From assembly GCA_015486055.1 (NCBI GenBank), contig WFSJ01000059.1:1-64000 (forward strand): DNA of 64,000 nt, read 5' to 3'. Positions 26,497 to 34,434 of the stretch are shown here, piece after piece. The stretch is from Acidobacteriota bacterium. Lineage in GTDB: Bacteria > Acidobacteriota > Aminicenantia > S016-38. The notes beneath the pieces were generated by a model. It saw nothing but the letters and a program-made list of their open reading frames with translations. It had not been told where the DNA came from and did not search any database. Numbering within the stretch: position 1 is the stretch's first letter; every line of letters begins with the position of its first letter. The position numbers and the translations under genes were made by a program.

Positions 26497-27180
26497 ATGA
26501 AAAAGCTTAGCTTGCTTCTTCTGGGATTGCTCCTGATTTCAGGGGTAACCTATAGCCATTCCCTCTGGATAACTTTGAGAAAATACCGGCTCAATCCTAG
26601 ACAGGAGACGGTATATTACATAGGATATGGTCATAAATACCTCTCCGAGAAGAGTAAGGTTATAAACGAGGAAGAACGCTATCAGAGGATGTTCAGGAAA
26701 ATAAAATTTGTTGACCCATCAGGGAAACAATCGATGCTGGCACCAAAGAAGGGAATGGGGAAAATCGCTGTTAAAAGAATGGGAGTTTATGTTATGTGTT
26801 TAAAAAGCGAGAGAGGAGCAAATGAACCTTATGGTCCTTCCGGAAAGTATGCCAAGGCCCTGATTCAGGTAGGAAAGGGGGATTCAGGGCTTTCCTATAG
26901 ATGTGGCTTCAGAATAGAGCTTATACCCCTCAAGAATCCTTTCAAAATTAAAACAGGGGAATATCTTCCGGTGAAGGTTCTCTTTGAAGGAAAACCCTTA
27001 TCCACCTTTGTATATGGCACCTATACCGGATATAAACCTGTAAAAGACGCTTTCCCGGTTATAGCAAGAAGTAACGATAAGGGAATAGCGAAGATTAAAA
27101 TTACCCATCCAGGTGAATGGATGATTCTTGTTTCCCATAGAGTAAATTACAATGCTACTCTAACCTTCAGCGTGAAATAA
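26497..27180 (+). CDS. DUF4198 periplasmic protein linked to Ni/Co transport
   Basis: A 227-residue exported protein with a signal peptide (about 1-20), then H-S-L-W-I-T-L, an early Y-x-G-Y-G-H-K segment and several Ig-like strands. This is the DUF4198/COG5266 family, once annotated as the periplasmic component of a Co2+ transporter. The N-terminal His after signal cleavage and the internal G-Y-G-H are plausible metal ligands (inference). It follows the TonB receptor by 15 bases with AGGAGGT and likely passes metal from receptor to the inner-membrane system. A second copy lies at 54945-55709. Confidence 0.78.
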   Translation: MKKLSLLLLGLLLISGVTYSHSLWITLRKYRLNPRQETVYYIGYGHKYLSEKSKVINEEERYQRMFRKIKFVDPSGKQSMLAPKKGMGKIAVKRMGVYVMCLKSERGANEPYGPSGKYAKALIQVGKGDSGLSYRCGFRIELIPLKNPFKIKTGEYLPVKVLFEGKPLSTFVYGTYTGYKPVKDAFPVIARSNDKGIAKIKITHPGEWMILVSHRVNYNATLTFSVK

Positions 27181-27400
27181 GAAGAACCAGGCTTTTTGCT
27201 CTTTATTTGCTTTTTGTGTGCTGGTACCAGGTGTAGGCTCACAGTGGAGCATATAAAGTAGATAGGAGAGGAATTGTCGTCTCTGTCTGACAGGAAGGAA
27301 TTTACCTCCGATTTGAAACTTCTAATGGGATTAAGCATAATATTTAGGATATTTGGAGTTCTTTCCTTATGGAAGAATTAGAAAGTAAATCGGAGGTGAA
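27181..27400 (+). promoter_or_regulatory. Structured leader of nikM, possible riboswitch of unknown class
   Basis: A 220-base stretch without a gene. It contains the 10-base palindrome CTGGTACCAG (27221-27230) and a small hairpin GCTC-N6-GAGC (27237-27250). An ACCTCC-containing arm near its end is able to pair with the nikM ribosome site (listed separately). I could not match it to a cobalamin or NiCo riboswitch consensus by eye. It could also simply hold an internal promoter. Confidence 0.4.
27304..27397 (+). promoter_or_regulatory. Shine-Dalgarno-sequestering inverted repeat before nikM
   Basis: ACCTCCGATTT (27304-27314) is the exact reverse complement of AAATCGGAGGT (27387-27397). The second arm contains the GGAGGT ribosome site of the ATG at 27401, so pairing would shut translation. 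The 72-base loop between the arms could take part in a switch. Confidence 0.6.
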
Positions 27401-28030
27401 ATGCACATACCAGATGGATTTTTATCCCCTCAGACCTGCGCTGTGGCATATGGAATTTCTCTTCCTTTCCTGTATAAGTCCTTCAAGGAGGTAATGAAGG
27501 AAAAGTCGCTTGGAAGATTATCTGTCCTTTCTGCTCTTTCCTTTCTTGCAATGATGATAAATATTCCTGTTCCAGGAGGAACATCAGGCCACGCAATTGC
27601 CACTTCTCTTATAGCTATTTTATACGGGCCATGGAAGGCAGGTGCAGCAGTCTCAATTGTGCTTGCTATCCAGGCACTCCTTTTTGGGGATGGAGGAATT
27701 ACTGCCTATGGTGCCAATGTCATTTCCATGGCAGCGGTGCCTGCATTTATAGGATATTGGATATGGAAGCTTCTCATGCGTAAAAAAGGTATCGGATATT
27801 TTCTCTCAGGATACATTTCCCTTGTCTCGGCTGCTCTTACCGCTTCCCTTTTTCTCTCAGTTCAACCCCTGCTTTTTACCTCTGGTGGAAAGCCCTTATA
27901 CTTCCCTTATGGTCCAGAAGTTACATTCCCTGCAATGCTTGTCCCTGCCCTTTTATTTTTCGGGCCAGCAGAAGGAATCTTGAACCTTGCTGTTTTAGGC
28001 TACCTGAAGAAAGATGAAAAGGGAGATTAA
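27401..28030 (+). CDS. Nickel/cobalt ECF transporter S-component NikM/CbiM
   Basis: A 209-residue membrane protein starting M-H-I-P-D-G-F-L-S, the extreme N-terminal metal-binding signature of the family. The N-terminal amine and His2 coordinate Ni2+/Co2+, and a third ligand His occurs in G-G-T-S-G-H-A. There are about six or seven hydrophobic helices. The upstream operator and the PDGLE-type NikN partner favour nickel over cobalt, but this is inference. The translation start may be controlled by the leader hairpin. It overlaps nikN by 17 bases. Confidence 0.9.
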   Translation: MHIPDGFLSPQTCAVAYGISLPFLYKSFKEVMKEKSLGRLSVLSALSFLAMMINIPVPGGTSGHAIATSLIAILYGPWKAGAAVSIVLAIQALLFGDGGITAYGANVISMAAVPAFIGYWIWKLLMRKKGIGYFLSGYISLVSAALTASLFLSVQPLLFTSGGKPLYFPYGPEVTFPAMLVPALLFFGPAEGILNLAVLGYLKKDEKGD

Positions 28031-28286
28031 GGTTTTATTAATTTTTATTATCCTTGTTCCTCTGGGTTTGCTTGCAGGGGAAGCGTGGGGAGAATGGGAG
28101 AAAGAGGAACTTGCAAAACTTCTTGGATATGTTCCATCCGGGCTTGAAAAGTTTTCTGGCCTATGGAAGGCCCCTTTTCAGGACTACACAATGTTTAAGC
28201 TTCCTGCGTTTCCTTCCTATATTCTTTCTGCTGCTTTCGGTGTAGCTTTAATTTTCATTTTATTTGCATTGCTAAAGAAAAAATGA
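28014..28286 (+). CDS. NikN/PDGLE-domain accessory subunit
   Basis: A 90-residue protein with two membrane helices (about 7-22 and 68-86). The extracytoplasmic segment contains P-S-G-L-E-K-F, the PDGLE-type motif of NikN subunits, then W-K-A-P-F-Q-D-Y. NikN loops assist metal insertion into NikM. It is encoded in an overlap with nikM. After it the operon is interrupted by an antisense gene before nikQ. Confidence 0.82.
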   Translation: MKREIKVLLIFIILVPLGLLAGEAWGEWEKEELAKLLGYVPSGLEKFSGLWKAPFQDYTMFKLPAFPSYILSAAFGVALIFILFALLKKK

Positions 28287-28308
28287 AAATCCCCCAAAAT
28301 AATTTCTA

Positions 28309-29340
28309 TTAGTCCGAACCTACAAGAGATTTTATATACTTGAGCTCTCCGAGGATTCCTTTGGTAATATACTCTATGATCTCCTTCACCGACATTTCTT
28401 TATCAACAAGTCCAACGCTCTGTCCTGCCATAAGGGAACCCCTATCAACATCTCCCTCTTCTACTGCTTTGCGAAGCGCCCCTACCCAGAATTTTTCTAC
28501 TTCATACTGGGCATCTATCCGGGAAATTTTACCTTCCTTTATCTCTTTCAGAAGTTTCATCTGTAACTCAGCAAATTCATCCATCCCTTTGTTTCTTATT
28601 GCCCTTACAGGGACAACACGAAGTGCCTGATGAAACTGAGGAGTTGCAACAGCTTCCCTCGCCTTTGCCTTTATGTATCTTTTTTTAAACTCAGGATGAG
28701 CTCTGCTTTCCTTTGATATGGCAAAAATTGTTCCCATCTGGATTCCCGAAGCCCCGGCAAGAAGGAGGTGAGCAGCCATTTGCCCTGTTGCAATTCCCCC
28801 TGCTGTGAATATAGGGACTCTGTTGCGGAATTTAAAGAGCACCTGCTGGAGAAGAACCACCAAGGAAACATATCCCACATGGCCTCCGGCTTCGTTTCCC
28901 TCAAGTATTAAGGCATCAATTCCTCGGGACATAAGCCTTCTTGCACTTCCCTCATTTGAAGCAAAGGCAATTGTTTTTGCTCCTGTGGCTTTTACCCCTA
29001 CAATTTCCTTGTCTTTTGGAAAGCTACCAGCGAAGATTACGAAATTCACCTTCTTCTCTTTTACAACCTCAAGATGCCTTTTATAGTTTGGTGCAATTAC
29101 AATAAGATTTACTCCAAAGGGTTTTTCCGTACTTGCGTGAATCCTGTCAATTTCGTCTGCCAGCCATTCTGCAGGACTATTTCCCCCTGCAAGAACTCCA
29201 AATCCTCCTGCCTCGCTCACTGCTGAAACTAATGTATGATCAGAAATCCATGTCATAGCCCCTGAGATTATAGGGTATTCTACACCGAGAAAGTCCTTTC
29301 CTTTTTCCCAGAGTTTCTCCAAGAATTTTTTCTCATTCAT
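28309..29340 (-). CDS. Nitronate monooxygenase/FabK-type FMN protein
   Basis: A 343-residue TIM-barrel flavoprotein (2-nitropropane dioxygenase family). Motifs are Y-P-I-I-S-G-A-M-T-W near the N-terminus, G-G-F-G-V-L-A-G, G-N-E-A-G-G-H-V-G and F-T-A-G-G-I-A-T-G. Relatives are nitronate monooxygenases or enoyl-ACP reductase FabK; I cannot separate them by eye. The start at 29340 is preferred because a strong promoter ends 7 bases upstream; the ATG at 29376 overlaps its -35. It lies antisense between nikN and nikQ. Confidence 0.83.
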   Translation of the reverse strand: MNEKKFLEKLWEKGKDFLGVEYPIISGAMTWISDHTLVSAVSEAGGFGVLAGGNSPAEWLADEIDRIHASTEKPFGVNLIVIAPNYKRHLEVVKEKKVNFVIFAGSFPKDKEIVGVKATGAKTIAFASNEGSARRLMSRGIDALILEGNEAGGHVGYVSLVVLLQQVLFKFRNRVPIFTAGGIATGQMAAHLLLAGASGIQMGTIFAISKESRAHPEFKKRYIKAKAREAVATPQFHQALRVVPVRAIRNKGMDEFAELQMKLLKEIKEGKISRIDAQYEVEKFWVGALRKAVEEGDVDRGSLMAGQSVGLVDKEMSVKEIIEYITKGILGELKYIKSLVGSD

Positions 29341-29347
29341 AGGATAG

Positions 29348-29376
29348 ATTTTAATGAATCCTTCAGGATATGTCAA
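29348..29376 (-). promoter_or_regulatory. Strong candidate leaderless promoter for the NMO-like gene
   Basis: On the minus strand TTGACA (29371-29376), 17 bases, TAAAAT (29348-29353), then 7 bases to ATG 29340. The spacer contains the inverted repeat ATCCT-GA-AGGAT. Confidence 0.7.
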
Positions 29377-29391
29377 AATGCCCGATATAAA
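29362..29391 (+). promoter_or_regulatory. Weak candidate leaderless promoter for nikQ
   Basis: TTCAGG (29362-29367), 18 bases, TATAAA (29386-29391), then 7 bases to ATG 29399. It overlaps the divergent NMO promoter, so the two may exclude each other. Confidence 0.35.
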
Positions 29392-29398
29392 GTTACCT

Positions 29399-29944
29399 AT
29401 GATAATATTATATAAAGTGAAGGAAAGATTGTTGTTTCTTTTTTATCTTATAGTGCTTATCTTTCTTTCCTTTCTAAGAGTTTGCCTTCCTCTCCTCGTT
29501 GTTTTCCTTCTTTGCCTTCCCTTCATTAAATTAAAAAGGCTTGGGCCTGTTCTCCTTTTATTTCTAATTGTCTCGGTTCCGTATTTGGCAATTGGCTACA
29601 TTGGGGGAGAATCAAGGCTTTACTGGTTTGGCCTTTTTAATCTCAGGGCGCTCTCAATGCTTACCTTGACTATGGCTTTCTTCTCAAGGATAAATCCATT
29701 TAAGGCACTGGCGTTTTCAAAGACCCTTTCATGGGTGCTGTCTCTTTCATATTCTCAGTATATTTCCTTCACGAGGAATTACCGTAAATTTTCTCTTGCC
29801 CTTAAGTCAAGAACCATAAAAAAGCTCCTCGGGAAAACCCTGAGAAGTTATATTGGATCAGTTTTTTCATTTTTCGTTGATTTCTCCGAGAAAAGAGCAA
29901 AGGAGATAGACCAGGCACTGGAATCAAGGGGTTTCCATGCTTGA
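29399..29944 (+). CDS. ECF transporter T-component NikQ/CbiQ
   Basis: A 181-residue membrane protein with about five hydrophobic helices. The C-terminal cytoplasmic part carries S-L-A-L-K-S-R and D-Q-A-L-E-S-R-G, the two short Ala-x-Arg-like coupling helices that dock on the ATPase. It is shorter than typical CbiQ (about 220-260). The start at 29399 is chosen from promoter spacing; ATGs at 29378 and 29354 are also in frame. It overlaps nikO by 8 bases. Confidence 0.82.
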   Translation: MIILYKVKERLLFLFYLIVLIFLSFLRVCLPLLVVFLLCLPFIKLKRLGPVLLLFLIVSVPYLAIGYIGGESRLYWFGLFNLRALSMLTLTMAFFSRINPFKALAFSKTLSWVLSLSYSQYISFTRNYRKFSLALKSRTIKKLLGKTLRSYIGSVFSFFVDFSEKRAKEIDQALESRGFHA

Positions 29945-30725
29945 GTTAAGGAACATTACTTACTCCTATAACAGAAGAGAAGCGCTGAAAGAAATTAACA
30001 TAAAGATTGAGGAAGGTGAAAGAGTAGTTATCCTCGGCGGTAACGGATGTGGCAAGACCACCCTTTTGAAACTGATGGATGGATTGATCTTCCCTGATGA
30101 TGGGGAATACTTCTGGAATGAGCAGGAGGTTAAGGAGAATTCCTTTAAGCAAAGGGATTTCTCAAGGGAATTCCGTAGGAAGATTGTTATGCTCTTTCAA
30201 GATGTAGAGGTAATGCTCTTCAATCCCACAGTCTGGGATGAGATTGCATTTGGACCAAGGCAGCTTGAGATAGAGAATATAGAAACGAGAGTTGAGAATT
30301 GGGGCGAAAGGCTTGGAATATCTCATCTTTTTAAAAGGCATCCAGGGGAGCTGAGTATAGGAGAGAAAAAGAGAGTGGCTCTGGCCTCTATCCTGATCCT
30401 TGAACCCCAGGTGATTCTTCTTGACGAACCCCTATCGAATCTTGATCCAAGAACTACAGGGGAATTGATTGACCTTCTACTTGAACTTGGTGCAACCATA
30501 ATATCTTCAACTCAGAATCTCAGCCTTGCTCCGGAACTTGGGCAAAGAGCAGTTTTGATTTCAGAAAACCACAGGAAAGTATACGATGGTTCGTTCGATG
30601 AGCTTTTTGAGGATGAGAAACTTCTTCTCGAAGCGAATCTTCTTCATATCCATAAACATAGACACGAAGAAAAGGTTCACCGCCATTTTCATCCCCACGA
30701 CTGGAAATATACAAAAATCCCTTGA
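29937..30725 (+). CDS. ECF transporter ATPase NikO/CbiO with His-rich tail
   Basis: A 262-residue ABC ATPase. Walker A G-G-N-G-C-G-K-T-T, Q-loop F-Q-D, signature L-S-I-G-E-K-K-R (LSIGE instead of LSGGQ) and Walker B I-L-L-D-E-P-L-S-N-L-D. The switch-region His is replaced: S-S-T-Q-N follows the strand where T-H-D is usual. The last 26 residues add a histidine-rich tail with eight His in 20 residues (237-256), which looks like a Ni/Co-binding or sensing element. It energises NikM-NikQ uptake. Last gene of the nickel locus. Confidence 0.88.
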   Translation: MLELRNITYSYNRREALKEINIKIEEGERVVILGGNGCGKTTLLKLMDGLIFPDDGEYFWNEQEVKENSFKQRDFSREFRRKIVMLFQDVEVMLFNPTVWDEIAFGPRQLEIENIETRVENWGERLGISHLFKRHPGELSIGEKKRVALASILILEPQVILLDEPLSNLDPRTTGELIDLLLELGATIISSTQNLSLAPELGQRAVLISENHRKVYDGSFDELFEDEKLLLEANLLHIHKHRHEEKVHRHFHPHDWKYTKIP

Positions 30726-30998
30726 CAGATTATATCGCTTCCCTTAATTCATCTTTCCGTAGGTTAAATTCATCTTTGACAGAGGCTGGGAAAGAGCTAT
30801 GTGGAAAACTTTATAAGTATAGATTAATACCCTGAATCTTCCTCTTATATAGCCGCCTTATTTTTTTCACAATGTGGATTTTCAATTTATTTCATCTCCA
30901 TTTCTCAAATTGGTCGTGCCATTTTAGGAAAGCTATGCCAATTCTACAGCTTTATAAGCCAGTTTGCTCTCTGACAGGTGTTAAAGATGAGGTAGATT
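30726..30998. other. Intergenic stretch without recognised gene
   Basis: About 270 AT-rich bases with two TTGACA-like words and a short direct repeat of AATTCATCTTT. No coding frame, RNA gene or convincing terminator was recognised. Confidence 0.4.
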
Positions 30999-31271
30999 TC
31001 ATTTCATAAATAGATATTTAAATAACCAAGCAATTAAAATTGAAAAATAAATTCCTACTAATACCCAGTTCACTTTGATTCCAAGAAAACGTTTATAAAA
31101 GAGATTAAAATACTTTAAAAGATGAATTACTCCATCCAATAATAGGAAAATCCCTATAAAGAAAATAGAATATTCTATCCCTCCAATTATGCTAAGCATA
31201 ATAATGAATAAACCCATTACTGAAGATACTATCCCGATTACTATCATATCTTTTTTTGTTTCTTTAAGCAC
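30999..31271 (-). CDS. Small membrane protein downstream of the RHS remnant
   Basis: A 90-residue frame from GTG (an ATG at 31247 is also possible) with three or four hydrophobic helices and basic ends (Y-L-F-M-K). There is no clear Shine-Dalgarno and no known family. It follows the broken RHS gene by 38 bases on the same strand, the position where RHS cassettes usually carry an immunity gene. That role is speculation, and the frame could be a chance membrane-like ORF in decaying DNA. Confidence 0.4.
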   Translation of the reverse strand: MLKETKKDMIVIGIVSSVMGLFIIMLSIIGGIEYSIFFIGIFLLLDGVIHLLKYFNLFYKRFLGIKVNWVLVGIYFSILIAWLFKYLFMK

Positions 31272-31309
31272 GACTACAAAACCAGGTTACAAATACCAAT
31301 GTAGACCCA

Positions 31310-32263
31310 TTAAACTTTCTGCGCCCCCATCCGTAGAATACACTCCCTGCATTTTGGAGGAACCGGGGGTCTGTAATCTGGAGGATAATGAGTGGTGCAT
31401 TCGGAGGTTGTCCCTTTAGCAAAGGGGGTATCCACACAGCAGAATACTACACCTTCCGCATTTTTTTCGCATACCTGAAGACCCATCGGGTCCCTGTAAA
31501 ATACAAGATTGTTCTTTCCATAAGAATAAAGAAGCCAGCCGTGCTGTGCAGTTCTCATAATTGCAATTCTTGCAGGGTCCTCCGAGATAAATCTTCCTGT
31601 CTTCGGTGAATACCAGCGGTTGCGGAAGTAATACAGACCTACCTCAGGGAAATAATCCCTTCCTGTAAAGCGTATCTCCTCATAGCGAGTTCCATCTTCC
31701 TCGTAAACAGTATTTCCAAATGAGTCATACCTGAACCTTTTCAGGGGCTCACGTATTCCCTTTGTCTCTGTTATGTTCCCTAAGTGGTCTGTAAAGAAGA
31801 AAGGCTGGTGATAATAAGTCCCATCTGTGACCTTGGAGATTATCCCATCCACCCAGGGAAGGGAAAAGCGCTTCTCTTTATACTGGTCTGCTAACTTTAT
31901 CCCCATCATTTCCTGCCCATCCCATATATAGTTTCCACTAACAGCTCCATCTATTCTCTCCTGCTACAATCTCCCTAATACATCATAACTGAATTCCACT
32001 GTCTTTTCAAGTCCCCCTGTGCCATATCTCTCATATTTTATAAGGTGATTTTCTGCATCCCAGTAGTATTTCTCATCCTTTGTCCCGTCTTTCTTCCTCT
32101 TTTCTGTGACGTCTTCGTCGTAAAAATAAAGGTTTTCCTGGTCCTCTGTAAGCTGGTTGAGGCTGTTGTAGTTGTAGTAGCTGCTTAGATGGGAAGAGAT
32201 GCGATTGCCAGCAGCATCATAGGTGTAGGTATGTGTTTCATGGCGAAAAGGACCTATTCCCGC
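31310..32263 (-). pseudogene. Remnant of an RHS/YD-repeat protein C-terminus
   Basis: One frame runs from 32263 to 31310. It has YD-repeat text (Y-T-Y-D-A-A-G-N-R, Y-Y-W-D-A-E-N-H-L, F-S-Y-D-V-L-G-R-L) and the RHS core (D-H-L-G-N-I-T, Y-D-S-F-G-N, G-L-Y-Y-F-R-N-R-W-Y-S-P-K-T-G-R-F-I-S-E-D-P). A TAG at 31964-31966 interrupts it, and a TGA at 32264-32266 with no RHS text beyond marks the broken 5' side. After the core comes a short tail of about 60 residues with seven cysteines, the variable region that is toxic in intact RHS proteins. The large N-terminal part is missing. Confidence 0.8.
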
Positions 32264-32451
32264 TCAAGGTGGGAACTGAGAAGGAAACAGGAATTAAGGA
32301 AAAGCTAAAATAAGAGGTCAGAGGTTTTCTTTGCCGTCAATAGATAAATCAGTGCCTCTCCTTATATATATCACATGCTTAGGTGAATAAGAGAGGCTTG
32401 AGAAAGGAGGAAAAATGGAATAGGATGGGGAGATAATTAGATGGATTTCTC

Positions 32452-32479
32452 TTGACTTTAGAAAGCAAGAGAGTATAAT
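32452..32479 (+). promoter_or_regulatory. Promoter of the LsrF-like/dehydrogenase operon
   Basis: TTGACT (32452-32457), 16 bases, TATAAT (32474-32479). A leader of about 25 bases then carries AAGGAGGTG before ATG 32511. Confidence 0.7.
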
Positions 32480-32510
32480 TTTTTTTCAAAGAAGGTGTTA
32501 AGGAGGTGTC

Positions 32511-33290
32511 ATGGATTGGGGAATAAGAAATAGAATATCCAGGATAGTAAAACCTGACACAGGTCACACCGTTATGCTTGCGGTTGATCACGGATACTTC
32601 CTTGGACCCACAACAGGGCTTGAAATTCCTAAAAAGACTATAGAGCCTCTCTTGCCTTATGCTGATGCCCTTATGCTCACAAGAGGAGTACTCAGGACAT
32701 CAATTGACCCTAAAGCGGATATACCTATCATTCTCAGAGTATCAGGTGGAACGAGCATCCTGGATAAAGACCTTTCCAATGAAGGCACAACCGTGTCTAT
32801 GAGAGATGCCATACGTCTGAATGTATCTGCGGTGGCACTTTCCATTTTTGTTGGTGCTCCCCACGAGAAGGAAACTCTGCTTGCGCTTTCAAATCTTATA
32901 AATGAAGCAGAGGACTACGGTATACCTGTCCTGGCGGTTACGGCTGTGGGGAAGGAGATGGCAAGGGATGCAAGATATCTCTCCCTTGCATCCAGGATTG
33001 CAGCTGAACTTGGTGCTCATATGGTTAAGACTTATTATTGTGAAAACTTTGAGAGAGTTGTAGAGACCTGTCCTGTTCCCGTCGTGATTGCAGGGGGCAA
33101 GAAAATCCCTGAGAGGGATGCCCTCCAGCTCGCCTTCAATGCCATAAGCAAGGGAGCAACAGGGGTGGATATGGGAAGGAATATATTCCAATCTGAAAAT
33201 CCTATCGCTATGATAAAGGCTGTCAGAGCTATTGTTCATCAGAACGCCAGTGTCGAACAGGCGTATGAGATATTCAGAACAGGAGGATAA
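32511..33290 (+). CDS. LsrF-like class I aldolase/thiolase
   Basis: A 259-residue TIM-barrel protein of the DeoC/FbaB/LsrF superfamily. G-H-T-V-M-L-A-V-D-H-G-Y-F-L-G-P near the N-terminus, L-T-R-G-V-L-R, H-M-V-K-T-Y-Y and V-I-A-G-G-K-K with G-V-D-M-G-R-N-I-F-Q at the end closely recall LsrF. LsrF is the 3-hydroxy-5-phosphonooxypentane-2,4-dione thiolase of autoinducer-2 breakdown. No lsrK, lsrG or Lsr transporter is nearby, so an aldolase acting on another ketose phosphate with the next gene's dehydrogenase is equally possible. It has its own strong promoter and ribosome site. Confidence 0.82.
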   Translation: MDWGIRNRISRIVKPDTGHTVMLAVDHGYFLGPTTGLEIPKKTIEPLLPYADALMLTRGVLRTSIDPKADIPIILRVSGGTSILDKDLSNEGTTVSMRDAIRLNVSAVALSIFVGAPHEKETLLALSNLINEAEDYGIPVLAVTAVGKEMARDARYLSLASRIAAELGAHMVKTYYCENFERVVETCPVPVVIAGGKKIPERDALQLAFNAISKGATGVDMGRNIFQSENPIAMIKAVRAIVHQNASVEQAYEIFRTGG

Positions 33291-34325
33291 TTGAAGGTTG
33301 CAGTCTATTACAATAATAGGGATGTGAGAATTGAGGAAATGCCCATCCCTCAAATAGGAGATGGAGAACTACTGGTAAAGGTGATGGCAAGTGGTATATG
33401 CGGGAGTGATGTGATGGAATGGTACAGGATAAAAAAGGCACCAAGGGTCTTAGGGCACGAGATTACAGGTGAAGTTGTAGAAGTGGGTAAGGGGGTAAAA
33501 AAATACAAGAAGGGGGACAGGGTCTTTGTCTCTCACCATGTGCCCTGCAATACATGTCATTATTGTCTCCAAGGAAATTATACTGTGTGTGATACATTGA
33601 GGACTACCAACTTTTATCCTGGAGGATTCTCAGAGTATATTAGGGTTCCCAAGATCAATGTAGACAGGGGAACATTCGTCCTTCCTGAGAATGTTACATT
33701 TGATGAAGGCACCTTTATAGAACCTCTTGGATGCTGCGTCAGGGGTATGAGGGTTGCAGGATTCAGGCCTGGCTGGAGTGTGGTTGTCCTTGGCAGCGGA
33801 ATAGCGGGTCTTCTGAACATTGGTCTTTCTAAGGCACTCGGTGCCTCCTCAATCCTCTCCACAGACATCAACGAATACAGGCTCAAAAAAGCGAAAGAGA
33901 TGGGAGCAGATTTAGCACTCCATCCACAAGAAGACGTGCCATCAAAGTTAAAAGAATTAAATAGGGGAAGGCTTGCAGACATTGTGATAGTGGCAACAGG
34001 GGTTAAAAAAGTCTTCAATCAGGCACTGAAGTTGGTAGATAGAGGGGGGACAATCCTCCTATTTGCTCCACCTGACCCAGACACAGAACTCTCCATCCCA
34101 GGATTCTCTTTCTGGAGGGAACAGATAAGACTTATCTCTACTTATGCTGCTGCGCCAGAAGATATAGAGGTAGCGATAGAACTACTTGCCTCAAAAAGAA
34201 TTGAGGTTGAGAGTCTAATAACTCACAGACTCCCCCTTAAAGATACTCCCATTGGGTTCAAGCTTGTTGCAGAGGCTGGTAAGTCTGTAAAGGTCATAAT
34301 AAAGCCAAATAGAACAGATCAATAA
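33291..34325 (+). CDS. Zinc-dependent medium-chain alcohol/polyol dehydrogenase
   Basis: A 344-residue MDR enzyme. Catalytic zinc ligands are in G-I-C-G-S-D and G-H-E-I-T-G-E, and a structural zinc site in C-N-T-C-H-Y-C...C. The NAD(P) motif is V-V-L-G-S-G-I-A-G-L, followed by T-D-I-N. It resembles sorbitol/threonine dehydrogenases. The start is TTG at 33291, immediately after the upstream stop, with AGGAGG 4 bases before it. The pairing with an LsrF/aldolase-like enzyme suggests a two-step route from a sugar alcohol or ketose phosphate; the substrate is unknown. Confidence 0.85.
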   Translation: MKVAVYYNNRDVRIEEMPIPQIGDGELLVKVMASGICGSDVMEWYRIKKAPRVLGHEITGEVVEVGKGVKKYKKGDRVFVSHHVPCNTCHYCLQGNYTVCDTLRTTNFYPGGFSEYIRVPKINVDRGTFVLPENVTFDEGTFIEPLGCCVRGMRVAGFRPGWSVVVLGSGIAGLLNIGLSKALGASSILSTDINEYRLKKAKEMGADLALHPQEDVPSKLKELNRGRLADIVIVATGVKKVFNQALKLVDRGGTILLFAPPDPDTELSIPGFSFWREQIRLISTYAAAPEDIEVAIELLASKRIEVESLITHRLPLKDTPIGFKLVAEAGKSVKVIIKPNRTDQ

Positions 34326-34400
34326 CTGTAGAACTATTGAGAATTGTAATTTTATCACTTCTGAAATTCTATTTTTCGCAGTTCCATTTTACTTTATCGG

Positions 34401-34416
34401 TTCTACTACTGTAGAA
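34401..34416 (+). repeat. Inverted repeat TTCTAC-TACT-GTAGAA before the DUF1015 gene
   Basis: A perfect 6-base-arm hairpin just upstream of the AAGGAG ribosome site (34422-34427). GTAGAAC also occurs at 34328-34334 as the partner of GTTCTAC (34400-34406), so two alternative stems can be drawn. It could be an operator or leader hairpin. Confidence 0.35.
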
Positions 34417-34434
34417 TTCAAGAAGGAGTTGCAA

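Noticed and set aside
27231..27250. B12-box-like word (CCACTGTG) as evidence for a cobalamin riboswitch
   Set aside because: It reads on the minus strand, opposite to nikM, and the rest of the consensus is missing.
32889..33353. 154-codon open frame on the minus strand
   Set aside because: Antisense to the LsrF-like gene and the start of the dehydrogenase; no family text.
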